Assembly (NCBI RefSeq): GCF_014641945.1
Contig: NZ_BMIJ01000003.1
Span: 124,001-188,000, forward strand
Length of the DNA: 64,000 nt
DNA from: Marinobacterium zhoushanense
GTDB lineage: Bacteria; Pseudomonadota; Gammaproteobacteria; Pseudomonadales; Balneatricaceae
Reading direction: 5' to 3'
Position numbers and translations under genes: made by a program. Each line of letters starts with the position of its first letter. The stretch's first letter is position 1. Of the stretch, positions 47,932-58,671 are shown in pieces. A model generated the notes under the pieces. The model saw only the letters and a list, made by a program, of their open reading frames with translations, was not told the DNA's origin and searched no databases.

Positions 47932-48795
47932 ATGACAAAACAGGAACACAACCAGGGGGCGACGGAAGTCGCCCTCTTTCGTTACGCGGCAGCAGTCGAG
48001 TACGCTGGCGCACCATACAACGGCTGGCAAGCGCAGAGCGGCGACAACGTTCGTTGTGTGCAGCTGGAGGTGGAACGGGCGATATCGCGTGTTGCCAACC
48101 ATCCCGTCGGCGTCATCTGTGCAGGGCGTACCGATGCGGGGGTGAATGCCAGCTACCAGATCATTCATTTTGACGCGCAGGTCGAGCGTCCCGAACGTGC
48201 CTGGGTGATGGGGTCCAACACCTATCTACCGGACGATATCGCCATCCTCTGGGTGCAGCGGGTCGGCTCAGAGTTCCATGCTCGCTTCTCGGCTGAACAA
48301 CGCCGCTATCGCTATCTGATCTACAGCTCACCGGTTAAACCAGCGCTGCTGGCGCGCGGTGTGACCTGGACGTACAAACAGCTCGATACTGCGCGTATGG
48401 CTGAGGCGGCGGCTTTCCTGGTTGGTGAGCACGACTTCACCTCCTATCGCGCGGTGGCCTGTCAGGCGCACAGTCCGGTGCGGGAGGTTAAGTCTCTTGA
48501 CGTCTACCGCAGTGGAGAGTTGATCGTGATCGACATCTGTGCCAACGCTTTCCTGCACCATATGGTGCGGAATATCGCCGGCGTGCTGATGAAAATCGGT
48601 GCTGGGGAAGCGGAGCCGGTGTGGGCCAAATCGGTGTTGGACGCGCGCGACCGCCGCCAGGGTGGCGTGACGGCGCCGCCCTGGGGGCTGTATTTCGTCG
48701 ACGTGCGATACCCTGGAGCATTTGAGCTGCCGCCATCGCAGCTGGGACCCTATTTTTTATCAGCTTCCCGGACTGACGAGTTGAAGAGGCTCTGA
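47932..48795 (+). CDS. truA: tRNA pseudouridine(38-40) synthase
   Basis: A 287-residue enzyme that makes pseudouridine at positions 38-40 of the tRNA anticodon stem. The catalytic aspartate lies in AGRTDAGVNAS. Other TruA stretches are YNGWQ-type near the start (APYNGWQAQ) and FLHHMVRNIAG. It begins 4 bases after the fimV stop. The first about 15 residues are an extra N-terminal stretch, so a later start is possible. Confidence 0.95.
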   Translation: MTKQEHNQGATEVALFRYAAAVEYAGAPYNGWQAQSGDNVRCVQLEVERAISRVANHPVGVICAGRTDAGVNASYQIIHFDAQVERPERAWVMGSNTYLPDDIAILWVQRVGSEFHARFSAEQRRYRYLIYSSPVKPALLARGVTWTYKQLDTARMAEAAAFLVGEHDFTSYRAVACQAHSPVREVKSLDVYRSGELIVIDICANAFLHHMVRNIAGVLMKIGAGEAEPVWAKSVLDARDRRQGGVTAPPWGLYFVDVRYPGAFELPPSQLGPYFLSASRTDELKRL

Positions 48796-48832
48796 TAGAA
48801 TTTCGACCTTGTGATTTAAGCGGGAGAGTACG

Positions 48833-49456
48833 GTGACGCGGGTCAAGATCTGCGGCATAACCAGGTTGGAGGATGCCCTATGTGCGGTTGAGGCTGGGGC
48901 TGACGCGCTGGGTTTCGTGTTTTACGATCCGAGTCCGCGCGCTATTGCTGTCGACCAGGCTGCCAGTATCATTGCGCAGTTACCGGCGTTCGTGACCACC
49001 ACGGCGCTCTTTGTTGATCCGGCACCGGAGCTTGTGGACAGGGTTGTACAGGATGTGCAGGTGGATCTGCTGCAGTTTCACGGCAAGGAGTCTCCCGAGT
49101 TTTGCCAAGGCTTCGCACGTCCATGGATCAAGGCGCTGAGAATGAAACCAGACCTGGATGTGTTGCAGCAGGCGCAAAGGTTTCATGCGGGACGGGGTAT
49201 CCTGCTGGATGCCTATCGCCCCGGTGTGCCGGGCGGTACCGGGGAGGCTTTCGACTGGGATAGGATTCCGGTGAAACTGGCGTCCAGGATTATTCTGGCC
49301 GGCGGCTTGAATCCGGAAAATGTGGCGCAGGCCGTGTGCCGTGTCAGGCCCTTTGCCGTCGACGTCAGTGGAGGCGTTGAAGAGGGGCCGGGTATCAAGA
49401 GCTGCCGCAAGATCAAGGCATTTATCGACCAGGTCAGAGCGGCGGACCGAAGTTAG
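48833..49456 (+). CDS. trpF: Phosphoribosylanthranilate isomerase
   Basis: A 207-residue TIM-barrel enzyme of tryptophan synthesis. The start [12 protein letters not shown] holds the catalytic Cys, and FVDPAPELV and the phosphate-binding [10 protein letters not shown], then [12 protein letters not shown], are typical. The GTG start has GGGAG upstream. As in Pseudomonas, trpF stands alone between truA and accD; trpA and trpB are elsewhere. Confidence 0.96.
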   Translation: MTRVKICGITRLEDALCAVEAGADALGFVFYDPSPRAIAVDQAASIIAQLPAFVTTTALFVDPAPELVDRVVQDVQVDLLQFHGKESPEFCQGFARPWIKALRMKPDLDVLQQAQRFHAGRGILLDAYRPGVPGGTGEAFDWDRIPVKLASRIILAGGLNPENVAQAVCRVRPFAVDVSGGVEEGPGIKSCRKIKAFIDQVRAADRS

Positions 49457-49626
49457 CGCGCATCGCTGATCAGCCCCCAGCGTTGGGCTGGATAAGCTGG
49501 TGCAGAAGAGCGGCTGACTTCGCTTTTAGGTTGCTGACCGGATAAGATTCTGTAGCGGCGTTTTGAAGGTCCAGGTGGAGCCGGGCTTCAGAGTGCTGAA
49601 AAGAGAAAATTCAGGAAAGGATAGAG

Positions 49627-50487
49627 ATGAGCAACTGGCTTGAAAAGATCGTTCCATCCCTCGTGCGCAGCGAAAAGAAACGCAGCAGTATCCCCGAGGG
49701 ACTTTGGGACAAATGTCCCAAGTGTGATGCGGTGCTTTATCGCCCGGAGCTGGAGAAAAACCTCAATGTGTGCCCGAAGTGCGAGCATCACATGCGCCTG
49801 GTTGCACGTCGGCGTCTCGAGCTGTTCCTTGACGAGGGGAGTGCCACCGAACTGGGCGCTGACGTCGAGCCGGTTGATCGCCTGAAATTCCGTGATTCGA
49901 AAAAATACAAAGACCGTCTGGTGGCGGCGCAGCGCGACACGGGTGAAAAGGATGCGTTGATCGCCATGCGAGGGGAGCTTGAAGGGATTCCCGTCGCTGC
50001 CGTCGCCTTCGAGTTTCGTTTCATGGGTGGTTCCATGGGGGCTGTGGTCGGTGAGCGCTTCGTTCGGGCGGCAACGCTCGCACTTGAAGAACGCATGCCA
50101 CTGATCTGTTTTTCTGCCTCTGGTGGCGCACGCATGCAAGAAGCGCTCATTTCGCTGATGCAGATGGCGAAAACCAGTGCGGCGCTGGAGCGTATGCGCC
50201 GGGCGGGCGTGCCGTTTATCTCCGTACTGACCGATCCTGTCTATGGTGGTGTGTCCGCCAGTCTGGCGATGTTGGGCGATCTTAATGTCGCCGAGCCGCG
50301 GGCTCTGGTGGGCTTTGCCGGCCCCCGGGTTATCGAGCAAACCGTACGAGAAAAACTGCCTGAGGGGTTCCAGCGCAGTGAGTTTTTGCTCGAGCATGGG
50401 CAGGTGGACATGATTATCGAGCGGCGTGAGATGCGCCCGCGACTCGCCTCGATTCTGCGCAAGCTGCTGCACCTGCCGGCTGCCTGA
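49627..50487 (+). CDS. accD: Acetyl-CoA carboxylase carboxyltransferase subunit beta
   Basis: A 286-residue subunit that, with AccA, transfers CO2 from biotin to acetyl-CoA. A four-cysteine zinc ribbon near the N-terminus (CPKCDAVLY and [10 protein letters not shown]) and a crotonase-like core ([20 protein letters not shown]) are visible. A 170-base gap precedes it, containing a hairpin but no clear T-run terminator. folC follows. Confidence 0.96.
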   Translation: MSNWLEKIVPSLVRSEKKRSSIPEGLWDKCPKCDAVLYRPELEKNLNVCPKCEHHMRLVARRRLELFLDEGSATELGADVEPVDRLKFRDSKKYKDRLVAAQRDTGEKDALIAMRGELEGIPVAAVAFEFRFMGGSMGAVVGERFVRAATLALEERMPLICFSASGGARMQEALISLMQMAKTSAALERMRRAGVPFISVLTDPVYGGVSASLAMLGDLNVAEPRALVGFAGPRVIEQTVREKLPEGFQRSEFLLEHGQVDMIIERREMRPRLASILRKLLHLPAA

Positions 50488-50537
50488 GTCTCCTGTAGCG
50501 ACCGCCGTTCGGCGGTCGTTTCCGTTTCGGAGTAAAC

Positions 50538-51821
50538 ATGCACACAGATTATCCCTCTTCTCTTAATGCCTGGCTTGAGCGTATCGAGGCGTGCCATCCG
50601 GCTGAGATTGAACTCGGCCTTGAGCGCATACGCTGTGTTGCCGAGCGCTTGGCTATCGATCTCGGGGAGAGCCGCAAGGTGTTGATCGCCGGTACCAACG
50701 GCAAGGGTTCGACGGTGACCATGCTGGACTCGATACTGCGAGCGGCGGGATTGACCACCGGCGTTTATACCTCACCCCATTTTCTGCGTTATAACGAGCG
50801 CATCCGCATCAATGGTGACGAGGCCGGCGATCAGCTGATTTGCGCTCAATTCGACAGGATCGAACGCGCACGAGGCGAGATCGAGCTGACCTACTTCGAG
50901 TACGGCACGCTCGCAGCGCTGCTCTGTTTCGCCGACGCGAAGCCCGATGTGTTGTTGCTCGAGGTTGGTCTTGGCGGACGCTTGGATGCGGTCAATATTG
51001 TCGATTGCGATATCGCGGTCGTGACCAGTATAGCGCTGGACCATACCGATTGGCTGGGCAATGACCGCGAGCAGATCGGTCGCGAGAAAGCCGGTATCGC
51101 AAGAGCAGGAAAGCCTCTGGTATGTGGCGATCCTGAGCCTCCCGAATGTGTGGTTTCTCAGTGTGCTCAGCAGGGCGTGCCGCTGTGGGTGCGCGATCGC
51201 GATTATGGGCTGGAGCTGGACGGTAGCAGCTGGTGCTGGTGGGGGACCGGTCAAGAGCGTGAGCCTAAGCGATATGAGTCGTTGCCGCAGCCGGAGTTGC
51301 CGGTTATCAATGCCGCGACCGTGCTCCAGGTGATCGAGTTGCTGGGCCTGGAGGTTACGGCAGCGGAGATCGCAGAAGGGCTTGGCAATGCGAGAATGAC
51401 CGGTCGGATGCAGCGGGTCTCTTTGCCGGAAGGGCCCTGTATACTGGATGTGGCGCACAATCCGGAAGCGGCTGCCTATATGGCCGGATGGCTGGAGCAG
51501 CATCCGGTATCGGGTCGTACGCTATTGGTGATCGGCATGCTCGCCGACAAGGATATTGATAGCGTTATCGAACAGCTTGGCGGTTCGATCGATCTCTGGT
51601 TCCCGGTCTCCCTGGAAGGTACAAGGGGGGCGACTGCACAGCGACTGGCTGCGCCCATCAAGTTGATGAACGGACAGGTTCAGGCCGAGTACGCTCGGGT
51701 GGCCGATGCGCTGGCCGACGCACGGCGGTTGTTGGAGCCGGGCGATCGATTGCTGGTGGCAGGGTCTTTCGTTACTGTAACTCAGGCGCTGTTGACACTC
51801 GATGAAAACGCCTCGAATTGA
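50538..51821 (+). CDS. folC: Dihydrofolate/folylpolyglutamate synthase
   Basis: A 427-residue bifunctional ligase adding glutamates to folates. The P-loop is AGTNGKGSTV, followed by the family motif TSPHFLRYNERIRING and VGLGGRLDAVN. Length fits FolC. It lies between accD and the SPOR-domain gene, as in Pseudomonas. Confidence 0.96.
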   Translation: MHTDYPSSLNAWLERIEACHPAEIELGLERIRCVAERLAIDLGESRKVLIAGTNGKGSTVTMLDSILRAAGLTTGVYTSPHFLRYNERIRINGDEAGDQLICAQFDRIERARGEIELTYFEYGTLAALLCFADAKPDVLLLEVGLGGRLDAVNIVDCDIAVVTSIALDHTDWLGNDREQIGREKAGIARAGKPLVCGDPEPPECVVSQCAQQGVPLWVRDRDYGLELDGSSWCWWGTGQEREPKRYESLPQPELPVINAATVLQVIELLGLEVTAAEIAEGLGNARMTGRMQRVSLPEGPCILDVAHNPEAAAYMAGWLEQHPVSGRTLLVIGMLADKDIDSVIEQLGGSIDLWFPVSLEGTRGATAQRLAAPIKLMNGQVQAEYARVADALADARRLLEPGDRLLVAGSFVTVTQALLTLDENASN

Positions 51822-51857
51822 ACACCGCGCCGGGCTTGGAATAACGGAACACAGGGC

Positions 51858-52409
51858 ATGAACAGAGAGCTGAAAAAACGGGTACTTGGGTTGTGCGCAA
51901 TCGTTATAGTCGGTGCTGCCGTGCTGCCATTGATTCTTGATGGTGCAGGCTATCGTGAGCGGCACCTGGAAAGCCGTATTCCGCCAGCTCCAGCGCCCGT
52001 CGGTTTGGCAGATGTAGAGCCGCAGATGCAGCCTTTGCCCAGCACCGCTGAACCGGCCTTGCCGTCTGAGCCTGCCGTTGTCAGTGTGCCGGTTGAGCCG
52101 GTAAAAGAGGCAATTGAGAAAGTGGAGCCCAGTATCGATCCAACCGGTGATACGCCAGGATTGGATCAGGAGGGTGTTCCCGTTGCCTGGACACTGCAGT
52201 TAGCCAGTTTTCGCGACGAGTCCAATGCGCGGGCGCTGCGTTCCGAGCTACTGGAGGCGGGATATAAGGTGTATATCCGCCATATGGCCGGACTGGTTAA
52301 GGTGTTTGTAGGTCCGGAGCTGCAGCGTACTCGCTTGGAGAAGCTGCAGGCGCAGCTAAAGCAGGAGTACGCCCTGGATGGCATCGTCGTGCGTTTTACG
52401 ACACAGTGA
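51858..52409 (+). CDS. dedD: SPOR domain protein, DedD-like
   Basis: A 183-residue bitopic membrane protein. One membrane helix (about residues 9-27) is followed by a proline- and glutamate-rich linker and a C-terminal SPOR domain (about 110-183, with WTLQLASFRDESNARALRSE). SPOR domains bind denuded septal peptidoglycan, so it is likely a division-site protein. Position between folC and cvpA is the conserved place of dedD. Confidence 0.88.
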   Translation: MNRELKKRVLGLCAIVIVGAAVLPLILDGAGYRERHLESRIPPAPAPVGLADVEPQMQPLPSTAEPALPSEPAVVSVPVEPVKEAIEKVEPSIDPTGDTPGLDQEGVPVAWTLQLASFRDESNARALRSELLEAGYKVYIRHMAGLVKVFVGPELQRTRLEKLQAQLKQEYALDGIVVRFTTQ

Positions 52410-52472
52410 TCGGCCGTTGGGTTCGCTGGCAGGCTCTGTTAGAATGCGCGCTGTTTTCAAGGGTAGTTATCG

Positions 52473-52967
52473 ATGAACTGGGCTGACTGGGTCATACTCG
52501 CGATCGTGGTAATATCAAGCGTGCTGAGTCTGCGCCGCGGTTTCGTTCGAGAGGCGGTTTCACTGGCATCTTGGGTTCTAGCCTTCGTTGTTGCGCGGCT
52601 CTTTGCCACATCGCTGTCGGTCGTGTTACAGGACTATATTGCCACTCCATCGCTCCGACTGATGGCTGCCTTTGCTATCTTGTTTATCATTACGCTAATC
52701 GTTGGTGCACTGATCGGCATGCTGATCGGTGCGCTTGTATCGGCTACCGGACTCAGTGCTACGGACAGGGTGCTGGGTATTGGCTTCGGCGCTGTCCGCG
52801 GGGCGCTCGTCGTCGTGGTTATCGTTGCGCTGCTCGGCATGACGCCGGCAGTCCAGGACTCATGGTGGCAGGACTCCAGCCTGATTCCCCATTTCGTGTT
52901 GATGGAGGGGTGGACGCGCGCCGTTGCTTCCGATGTTGGCCAGATGATCTGGAACGTCGGACGTTGA
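52473..52967 (+). CDS. cvpA: CvpA family membrane protein
   Basis: A 164-residue protein with four predicted membrane helices. The N-terminal NWADWVILAIVVISSVLSLR and the RGFVREAVS stretch are typical of CvpA. In E. coli it is needed for colicin V production and for envelope tolerance to bile salts; molecular activity is unclear. It directly precedes purF, as in most gammaproteobacteria. Confidence 0.93.
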   Translation: MNWADWVILAIVVISSVLSLRRGFVREAVSLASWVLAFVVARLFATSLSVVLQDYIATPSLRLMAAFAILFIITLIVGALIGMLIGALVSATGLSATDRVLGIGFGAVRGALVVVVIVALLGMTPAVQDSWWQDSSLIPHFVLMEGWTRAVASDVGQMIWNVGR

Positions 52968-53016
52968 ACCCTTCATGCAAACTACAGCTACTTATGTTCC
53001 GTCTGAGGTGAACTGA

Positions 53017-54540
53017 ATGTGCGGTATCGTCGGCATCGTTGCCAAAACCTACGTCAACCAGACCATCTTCGATGCGCTGACGGTGCTGCAGCACCGCGGC
53101 CAGGATGCGGCCGGTATGGTAACCTGCGAAGGGAACCGATTCTTCCTGCGTAAGGATAACGGTCTGGTCAATGAGGTGTTCCGCACCCGGCATATGAAGC
53201 GCCTGGAGGGGAATATGGGGATAGGCCATGTGCGCTACCCCACGGCCGGTAGCTCCAGCTCTGCCGAGGCCCAGCCGTTTTATGTTAACTCGCCTTACGG
53301 CATCGCGTTGGCGCACAACGGTAATCTGACCAATACCGAACAGCTGGCCGACGAGATTTTCCGTTCCGACCTGCGCCACATCAACACCACCTCAGACTCG
53401 GAAGTGCTGCTCAATATCTTTGCTCATGAGCTGCAGGCGCTGGGCAAGTTGCGACCCTCTGCCGAGGATATCTTCAAGGCGGTCAAGCGTGTACATGAGC
53501 GTTGCCAGGGTGGTTACGCCGTCGTTGCGATCATCACCGGTTACGGTATCGTGGCGTTCCGCGACCCCTGTGGTATCCGTCCGTTGGTGTATGGTAAGCG
53601 GGAAACCGAGGCCGGAATCGAGTACATGGTCGCCTCGGAGAGTGTGGCGCTTGATACCTCGGGCTTTATCCTTGAGCGTGATCTGGAGCCGGGTGAGGCG
53701 ATCTTTATCGACACCCATGGTCAGGTCTTTACCCAGTCCTGCGCCGAAAAAACTAAACTGGCCCCCTGTCTGTTCGAGTACGTTTATCTTGCGCGTCCCG
53801 ACTCCATCATCGATGGCATCTCGGTGCATGAAGCGCGCATGGAGATGGGCGTAAAGCTGGCGGAAAAGGTTAAGCGTGTGATGCCGGATCACGATATAGA
53901 CGTGATCATCCCGATCCCTGATACCAGCCGCACAGCGGCGTTGGAGATGGCCAACAGTCTGGGGGTCAAGTTCCGCGAAGGCTTCATCAAGAATCGTTAC
54001 ATCGGCCGCACCTTCATTATGCCGGGGCAAACCCAGCGCAAGAAGTCGGTGCGGCAGAAGCTGAACCCGATCCAGGCCGAGTTCAAGGATAAGGTGGTGA
54101 TGCTGGTCGACGACTCTATCGTACGTGGCACCACGTCGAAGCAGATCGTGCAGATGGCCCGTGAGGCCGGCGCGCGCAAGGTCTATTTTGCCTCGGCAGC
54201 GCCTGAGGTACGTTACCCCAACGTCTACGGTATCGATATGCCGGCGGCTAGCGAACTGGTCGCGCATGGGCGTACCGCGGAGGAGATCGGCAAGTATATC
54301 GGCTGCGACTGGATGCTGTACCAGGATCTGGACGATCTGAAAGCATCGGTGTCCAAATACAATCCAGGTATCACTGAGTTCGATACCTGCGTATTCGACG
54401 GCCTCTATGTGACCGGTACCGTGTCACCGAGCTATCTGCGCCGCCTTGAGGAGCGTCGCAACGACGGTGCCAAAACTGCGGGTGATAGTGATCATGCGGG
54501 CGATAATGAATCCGCGGATCTGCTCAGCCGTATCGAGTGA
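53017..54540 (+). CDS. purF: Amidophosphoribosyltransferase
   Basis: A 507-residue enzyme of the first committed purine step. Cys2 (MCGIVGI) is the N-terminal glutaminase nucleophile, and the PRPP site is [18 protein letters not shown]. Length matches PurF. The 49-base gap after cvpA shows no obvious PurR box. It converges on thpR. Confidence 0.97.
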   Translation: MCGIVGIVAKTYVNQTIFDALTVLQHRGQDAAGMVTCEGNRFFLRKDNGLVNEVFRTRHMKRLEGNMGIGHVRYPTAGSSSSAEAQPFYVNSPYGIALAHNGNLTNTEQLADEIFRSDLRHINTTSDSEVLLNIFAHELQALGKLRPSAEDIFKAVKRVHERCQGGYAVVAIITGYGIVAFRDPCGIRPLVYGKRETEAGIEYMVASESVALDTSGFILERDLEPGEAIFIDTHGQVFTQSCAEKTKLAPCLFEYVYLARPDSIIDGISVHEARMEMGVKLAEKVKRVMPDHDIDVIIPIPDTSRTAALEMANSLGVKFREGFIKNRYIGRTFIMPGQTQRKKSVRQKLNPIQAEFKDKVVMLVDDSIVRGTTSKQIVQMAREAGARKVYFASAAPEVRYPNVYGIDMPAASELVAHGRTAEEIGKYIGCDWMLYQDLDDLKASVSKYNPGITEFDTCVFDGLYVTGTVSPSYLRRLEERRNDGAKTAGDSDHAGDNESADLLSRIE

Positions 54541-54580
54541 CAGACTGGGGTTCTGTGCTGTTTGCGGCTGTGTAATCTGG

Positions 54581-55129
54581 TTACGGAACAGGGTTATAGA
54601 GCCGCAGGGTCTGGTGTAATGGCGCGCTGCCGCTGCTGAGGATGCTGTTTTTCAGTACAAACTGATCCACCCGCATCGTCATTGGCTCCGGAACGAGTTC
54701 GCCATCGAGCTGGACAATCAACTGCTCCGTGAGCGGAGCCCGGCTATACGCGATGGTGATATGGGGTTGGTAAGGCCGAGTGTCGACCTTGACCGCCAAG
54801 GCTTGCAGGGTCGAACGGATCTGTTGGTGAAGTTGCATCAACTCGCTGCAGGGCTCGCATCCAAGCCAGAGCGTTCGCTTGCTGAAAGCCCCTATCCGGT
54901 CCAGCTTCAGCTCGAAGGATTTGAAGCGGATGAGGTCCAAGGCTTCGTCAAGCAGTTGCAGCCTGGGTTCGGGTAACGGCCCGATGAAGGCCAGGGTCAG
55001 GTGCAGGCGTTCTGGCGCGATCCAGCGTAGCCCGCGCAGCTCGGGTCGGCGCAACGCGATCCGCTCCTGCAGCGCCTCGTTTAATTCGATGGCGATAAAC
55101 AGCCTGTTCGCTTGCGTGTGCTCACCCAT
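54581..55129 (-). CDS. thpR: RNA 2',3'-cyclic phosphodiesterase (2H family)
   Basis: A 182-residue 2H phosphoesterase. The two catalytic motifs are HLTLAF and HITIAY, separated by about 85 residues. The N-terminal LFIAIELNEAL fits ThpR (former LigT), which opens 2',3'-cyclic phosphates on RNA. Cellular role is uncertain. It is divergent from dusC. Confidence 0.92.
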   Translation of the reverse strand: MGEHTQANRLFIAIELNEALQERIALRRPELRGLRWIAPERLHLTLAFIGPLPEPRLQLLDEALDLIRFKSFELKLDRIGAFSKRTLWLGCEPCSELMQLHQQIRSTLQALAVKVDTRPYQPHITIAYSRAPLTEQLIVQLDGELVPEPMTMRVDQFVLKNSILSSGSAPLHQTLRLYNPVP

Positions 55130-55167
55130 AACTGCAGCCTAGTACCGTTTTAGTCAGGGTAAAACCC

Positions 55168-56181
55168 ATGCGAATCATTTTGGCCCCAATGGAGGGTGTC
55201 GTCGACTATACGCTGCGCGAGTTGCTCACCGGCGTCGGCGGAGTCGATCAGTGTGTCACCGAGTTTATCCGGGTCTCCGACCGCCTGCTGCCGCGTGCCG
55301 TGTTTCACCGCCTGGCACCGGAGCTCAATCAGCAGGGCTTTACCCGGGCAGGTACGCTGGTACTGCTGCAGCTGCTCGGTAGCGATCCGCAGGTGGTTGC
55401 CGAGAATGCCGCCTTGGCTGTCGAGTTAGGGGCGCCGGGCATCGATCTGAATTTTGGCTGTCCGGCCAAGACCGTAAACAAGAGCCGAGGTGGCGCGGTA
55501 CTGCTGGATGAGCCTGAACTGGTGGGGGATATAGTGGCCGCCGTTCGCCGCGCTGTTCCGGCACATATCCCGGTCAGTGCCAAGATGCGTCTTGGCTTCC
55601 GGGACAAGTCCAGAGCCTTGGAGAACGCCTGGGCTATCGAGTCGGCCGGTGCCCAGTCGCTGGTCGTACATGCCCGTACCAAGGAGGAGGGCTACAGGCC
55701 GCCTGCGCACTGGGAGTGGATAGCGCGTATTCGGGAGGCGGTGAACCTGCCGGTAATCGCCAATGGAGAGGTATGGACACTTGAGGACTATCATCGTTGT
55801 CGTGAAGTCAGTGGATGTGACGATGTGATGATAGGGCGGGGCCTGGTTGCCAATCCGTTCCTGGCGCTGGAGATCAAGGGCGACGAGCTTGGGCGGGATG
55901 CGGCCTGGGCCGAGGTTCTGTGGTTGCTGGAGCGCTTTCACCGGCAGGTGATGCAGGATCTGTCACCTCGCCATGTGCATGGGCGTCTTAAGCAGTGGTT
56001 GCAGATGCTCGGTTGGCACTTCCCGCAAGCGAAGAGGCTATTCCCCGAGCTGCGCACGGAGAGGGAACCGGAGCGGCTGCTGGAGCTGCTGTGCCGGGCA
56101 CGCCAGCAATATTTACGGGATATGTCTGCTGCCGATCCTGCTTTTGAGCTCAGGAGCGCTCCCGTGGCTCTACCAGCCTAA
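55168..56181 (+). CDS. dusC: tRNA-dihydrouridine(16) synthase
   Basis: A 337-residue FMN-dependent dihydrouridine synthase. The start [18 protein letters not shown] is that of the DusC branch. The catalytic cysteine lies in [17 protein letters not shown], and the MRLG and HARTKEEGY stretches follow. DusC modifies U16 of tRNA. Its last 32 bases overlap, antisense, the end of the radical SAM gene. Confidence 0.93.
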   Translation: MRIILAPMEGVVDYTLRELLTGVGGVDQCVTEFIRVSDRLLPRAVFHRLAPELNQQGFTRAGTLVLLQLLGSDPQVVAENAALAVELGAPGIDLNFGCPAKTVNKSRGGAVLLDEPELVGDIVAAVRRAVPAHIPVSAKMRLGFRDKSRALENAWAIESAGAQSLVVHARTKEEGYRPPAHWEWIARIREAVNLPVIANGEVWTLEDYHRCREVSGCDDVMIGRGLVANPFLALEIKGDELGRDAAWAEVLWLLERFHRQVMQDLSPRHVHGRLKQWLQMLGWHFPQAKRLFPELRTEREPERLLELLCRARQQYLRDMSAADPAFELRSAPVALPA

Positions 56182-57256
56182 TCGGTTGCCGCCGCGCGCC
56201 CCAGTCACCGGGTAGTGCCTCGAACACGCCGGGCAGCGGGTCGCCGCAGTTCGCGCAGCAACCTCTCGCATCCAGACCCCAGTGGCCCAATCTATACCAG
56301 TCGCGTTCGATCAGCAGGGCTCCACAGCCGGGACACCAGGTAGACCCCCCGTCGGGGTCGTGCACGTTGCCGGTGTAGACGAACAACAGTCCCTCATCGA
56401 GCGCGATACGCCGTGCCCGGCTGAGCGTGACGGGGGGCGTGGGCGGCTTATCCAGCATCTTCCAATCGGGGTGAAAAGCGCTGAAGTGCAGCGGGGTTTG
56501 TGGGCCGAGATGGTCATGGATCCAGCGCGACATCTCTCTTATCTCCTGATCCGAGTCGTTCTCTTCCGGAATTAGCAGAGTGGTAAGTTCGAACCAGACA
56601 TCGGTCTCGTTGCGCAGGTACTCCAGCGTATCCAAAACGGGCTCGAGATGGCCGCCGCAGATACGGTGATAGAAACGCTCGCTGAAGGCTTTCAGATCGA
56701 TGTTTGCTGCGTCCATATGCTGATAGAACTCGCTGCGTGGCCCGGGACAGACGTAACCGGCGGAAACCGCAACGCTCTTGATCCCCTGCTCGCGGGCGGC
56801 AGTGGCGCAGTCGATGGCGTATTCGTGAAAGATCACCGGGTCGTTATAGGTGAAGGCGATACTGCGACAGCCGTACCGCTTTGCAGACAGTGCAATCATC
56901 TCGGGGGTCGCCTGTTGGGTCAGCGTGTCCATCTCCCGTGACTTGCTCATATCCCAGTTTTGGCAAAAGCGGCAGGCCAGGTTGCAGCCCGCGGTACCAA
57001 ACGAGAGCACCGGTGTGCCGGGCAGAAAGTGGTTCAGTGGCTTTTTCTCTATAGGGTCGATGCAGAAACCGCTGGAACGGCCATAGCTGTAAAGCCGGAC
57101 CTCACCATCCTGCACACCGCGGACGAAACACAGGCCGCGCTGCCCTTCGCTGATATGGCAGTAGCGAGGACAGATGTCGCACTGAACCTTGGATTCAGAG
57201 ACGCGATGCCACCAGCGTGTCGGGACGCTGTCGCCTTCTAGCTGTTGATCGCTCAT
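56150..57256 (-). CDS. amrS: AmmeMemoRadiSam system radical SAM enzyme
   Basis: A 368-residue radical SAM protein. The [4Fe-4S] motif is Cys91-x3-Cys95-x2-Cys98 ([12 protein letters not shown]). An additional cysteine cluster precedes it (Cys26, 29, 33 and 43, with CDICPRYC). This architecture is that of the radical SAM member of the AmmeMemoRadiSam system, related to pyruvate formate-lyase activases. Substrate unknown. It is divergent from the Memo and AMMECR1 genes, 64 bases away. Confidence 0.9.
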   Translation of the reverse strand: MSDQQLEGDSVPTRWWHRVSESKVQCDICPRYCHISEGQRGLCFVRGVQDGEVRLYSYGRSSGFCIDPIEKKPLNHFLPGTPVLSFGTAGCNLACRFCQNWDMSKSREMDTLTQQATPEMIALSAKRYGCRSIAFTYNDPVIFHEYAIDCATAAREQGIKSVAVSAGYVCPGPRSEFYQHMDAANIDLKAFSERFYHRICGGHLEPVLDTLEYLRNETDVWFELTTLLIPEENDSDQEIREMSRWIHDHLGPQTPLHFSAFHPDWKMLDKPPTPPVTLSRARRIALDEGLLFVYTGNVHDPDGGSTWCPGCGALLIERDWYRLGHWGLDARGCCANCGDPLPGVFEALPGDWGARRQPIRLVEPRERS

Positions 57257-57320
57257 GTTGCCCTCCGTTGAGGTGACTACTGACTATAATTTTAGGTCAG
57301 TAACCCGGTCGGAGTGTTGT

Positions 57321-58121
57321 ATGGGCAGAATTCGTAATCCCGCTGTCGCGGGGCTGTTCTATCCAGGGCAGGCGGAGGTCCTGCGCCGGATGGTGTTGCA
57401 GCTATTAGCTGACAATCCGGTGCCCGGCGAGGTTCCGGTAAACGCCAGGGCATTGATAGTGCCGCATGCCGGTCTGGTCTACTCAGGTCCCGTGGCGGCG
57501 CGGGCATTTAATCTGTTGAAGGCGAGCGCGGCTAATGGTCACCGTTGGCGCAGGGTTTTGATGCTGGGGCCGAACCATCGTGTGCCGTTGCATGGCATTG
57601 CCGCACCCGATGCCGAGATGTTCGCTACTCCAATCGGCTCGGTATCGATCGATACCAAGGCCCTGGCCGAGCTGGAGCGGCAGTTCGATATCCAGGTCAG
57701 GCCAGATGTGCATCAGCATGAGCACTGTCTGGAAGTTCAGTTACCCTTTCTGCAGGAGCTGCTCCCTGGCGCAAAGCTGATTCCCTTGGTCGTCGGTCAG
57801 GTGTCGGCGGATGCGGTGGCGGATATCGTGGATTGGGCCTGGCAGCAGCCCGATATTCTGGTCCTGGTCAGTAGCGACTTAAGCCACTATCACAGCTATT
57901 CAGAGGCACAAGTGATCGATGCGGAAACCGACCAGGAACTATGTATGCTGCAGAGCGATATACGGCCGAATCAAGCCTGTGGTGCCTATGCATTAAATGG
58001 TTTGATGCTGGCGGCTAAACGAAGAGGCTTGAAGATCGAACGGCTCGACCTTCGTAACTCCGGCGATACCGCCGGTGGTCAGGATCAGGTGGTGGGTTAT
58101 GGAAGCTACGTCCTTTACTGA
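57321..58121 (+). CDS. amrB: AmmeMemoRadiSam system protein B (Memo-like)
   Basis: A 266-residue Memo-family protein, related to extradiol dioxygenases. The metal-binding histidines are expected in VPHAGLVYSG and in HQHEHCLEVQLPFLQ; SSDLSHYHSY carries another. Bacterial function is unknown; the human homologue is a redox-linked copper/iron-binding protein. The ATG at 57321 has GGAG upstream. The end overlaps the AMMECR1-like gene by 23 bases. Confidence 0.92.
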   Translation: MGRIRNPAVAGLFYPGQAEVLRRMVLQLLADNPVPGEVPVNARALIVPHAGLVYSGPVAARAFNLLKASAANGHRWRRVLMLGPNHRVPLHGIAAPDAEMFATPIGSVSIDTKALAELERQFDIQVRPDVHQHEHCLEVQLPFLQELLPGAKLIPLVVGQVSADAVADIVDWAWQQPDILVLVSSDLSHYHSYSEAQVIDAETDQELCMLQSDIRPNQACGAYALNGLMLAAKRRGLKIERLDLRNSGDTAGGQDQVVGYGSYVLY

Positions 58122-58671
58122 TGACGAGCTGGAGCAGATGCTGACGTTGTCGCGGGAAAGTCTGCTCAGCTCGTTCGATCTATGTAGCAAGCCGCAAGTG
58201 CCCGAATGGTTGGAGGCGCCCGGTTGCTGTTTCGTTACCCTGAGCCGTCAGGGTCGGTTGCGCGGCTGTATCGGCACACTGGAGCCGATTCGCTCCTTGG
58301 GGCGTGACCTGATCGAGAATGCGCGAAACTCAGCCTATTCCGACCCCCGATTTTCATCACTGGAGCGTGACGAATTGGGCGATCTGGAGGTAGAGGTGTC
58401 GGTGCTGACCCCTTCGCGACAGATCAGCGTTGATACCGAGGCGGAACTGCTTGCAGAGCTCCAGCCTGGAGTGGATGGCGTTATTGTCGAAGAGGACGGT
58501 TGTCGAGCAACCTTTCTGCCGACGGTGTGGGAGCAGTTGCCGGAGCCGCAGGAGTTTATTGCGGCGTTAAGAACCAAGGCGGGCCTGTCGCCTTTCGCGT
58601 GGTCGGATCGGATGCGCTGGTATCGATATGAAACGCAGCACGTTAAAGGCAGGTTGCTGGTGAACGGATAA
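58099..58671 (+). CDS. amrA: AmmeMemoRadiSam system protein A (AMMECR1-like)
   Basis: A 190-residue AMMECR1-domain protein. The family hallmark is seen in RLRGCIGTLEP, followed by NARNSAYSDPRF. Function is unknown in all organisms. The ATG at 58099 lies inside the Memo gene end, so the two are translationally coupled. A perfect 12-bp hairpin covers the stop codon. Confidence 0.93.
   Translation: MEATSFTDDELEQMLTLSRESLLSSFDLCSKPQVPEWLEAPGCCFVTLSRQGRLRGCIGTLEPIRSLGRDLIENARNSAYSDPRFSSLERDELGDLEVEVSVLTPSRQISVDTEAELLAELQPGVDGVIVEEDGCRATFLPTVWEQLPEPQEFIAALRTKAGLSPFAWSDRMRWYRYETQHVKGRLLVNG

Noticed and set aside
49471..49490. CAGCCC/GGGCTG hairpin as terminator of trpF
   Set aside because: The stem is six bp with an 8-base loop and no T run follows.
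49457..49626. Loss of trpB and trpA between trpF and accD
   Set aside because: The direct truA-trpF-accD order is normal in Pseudomonas, where trpBA lie elsewhere, so no deletion is needed.
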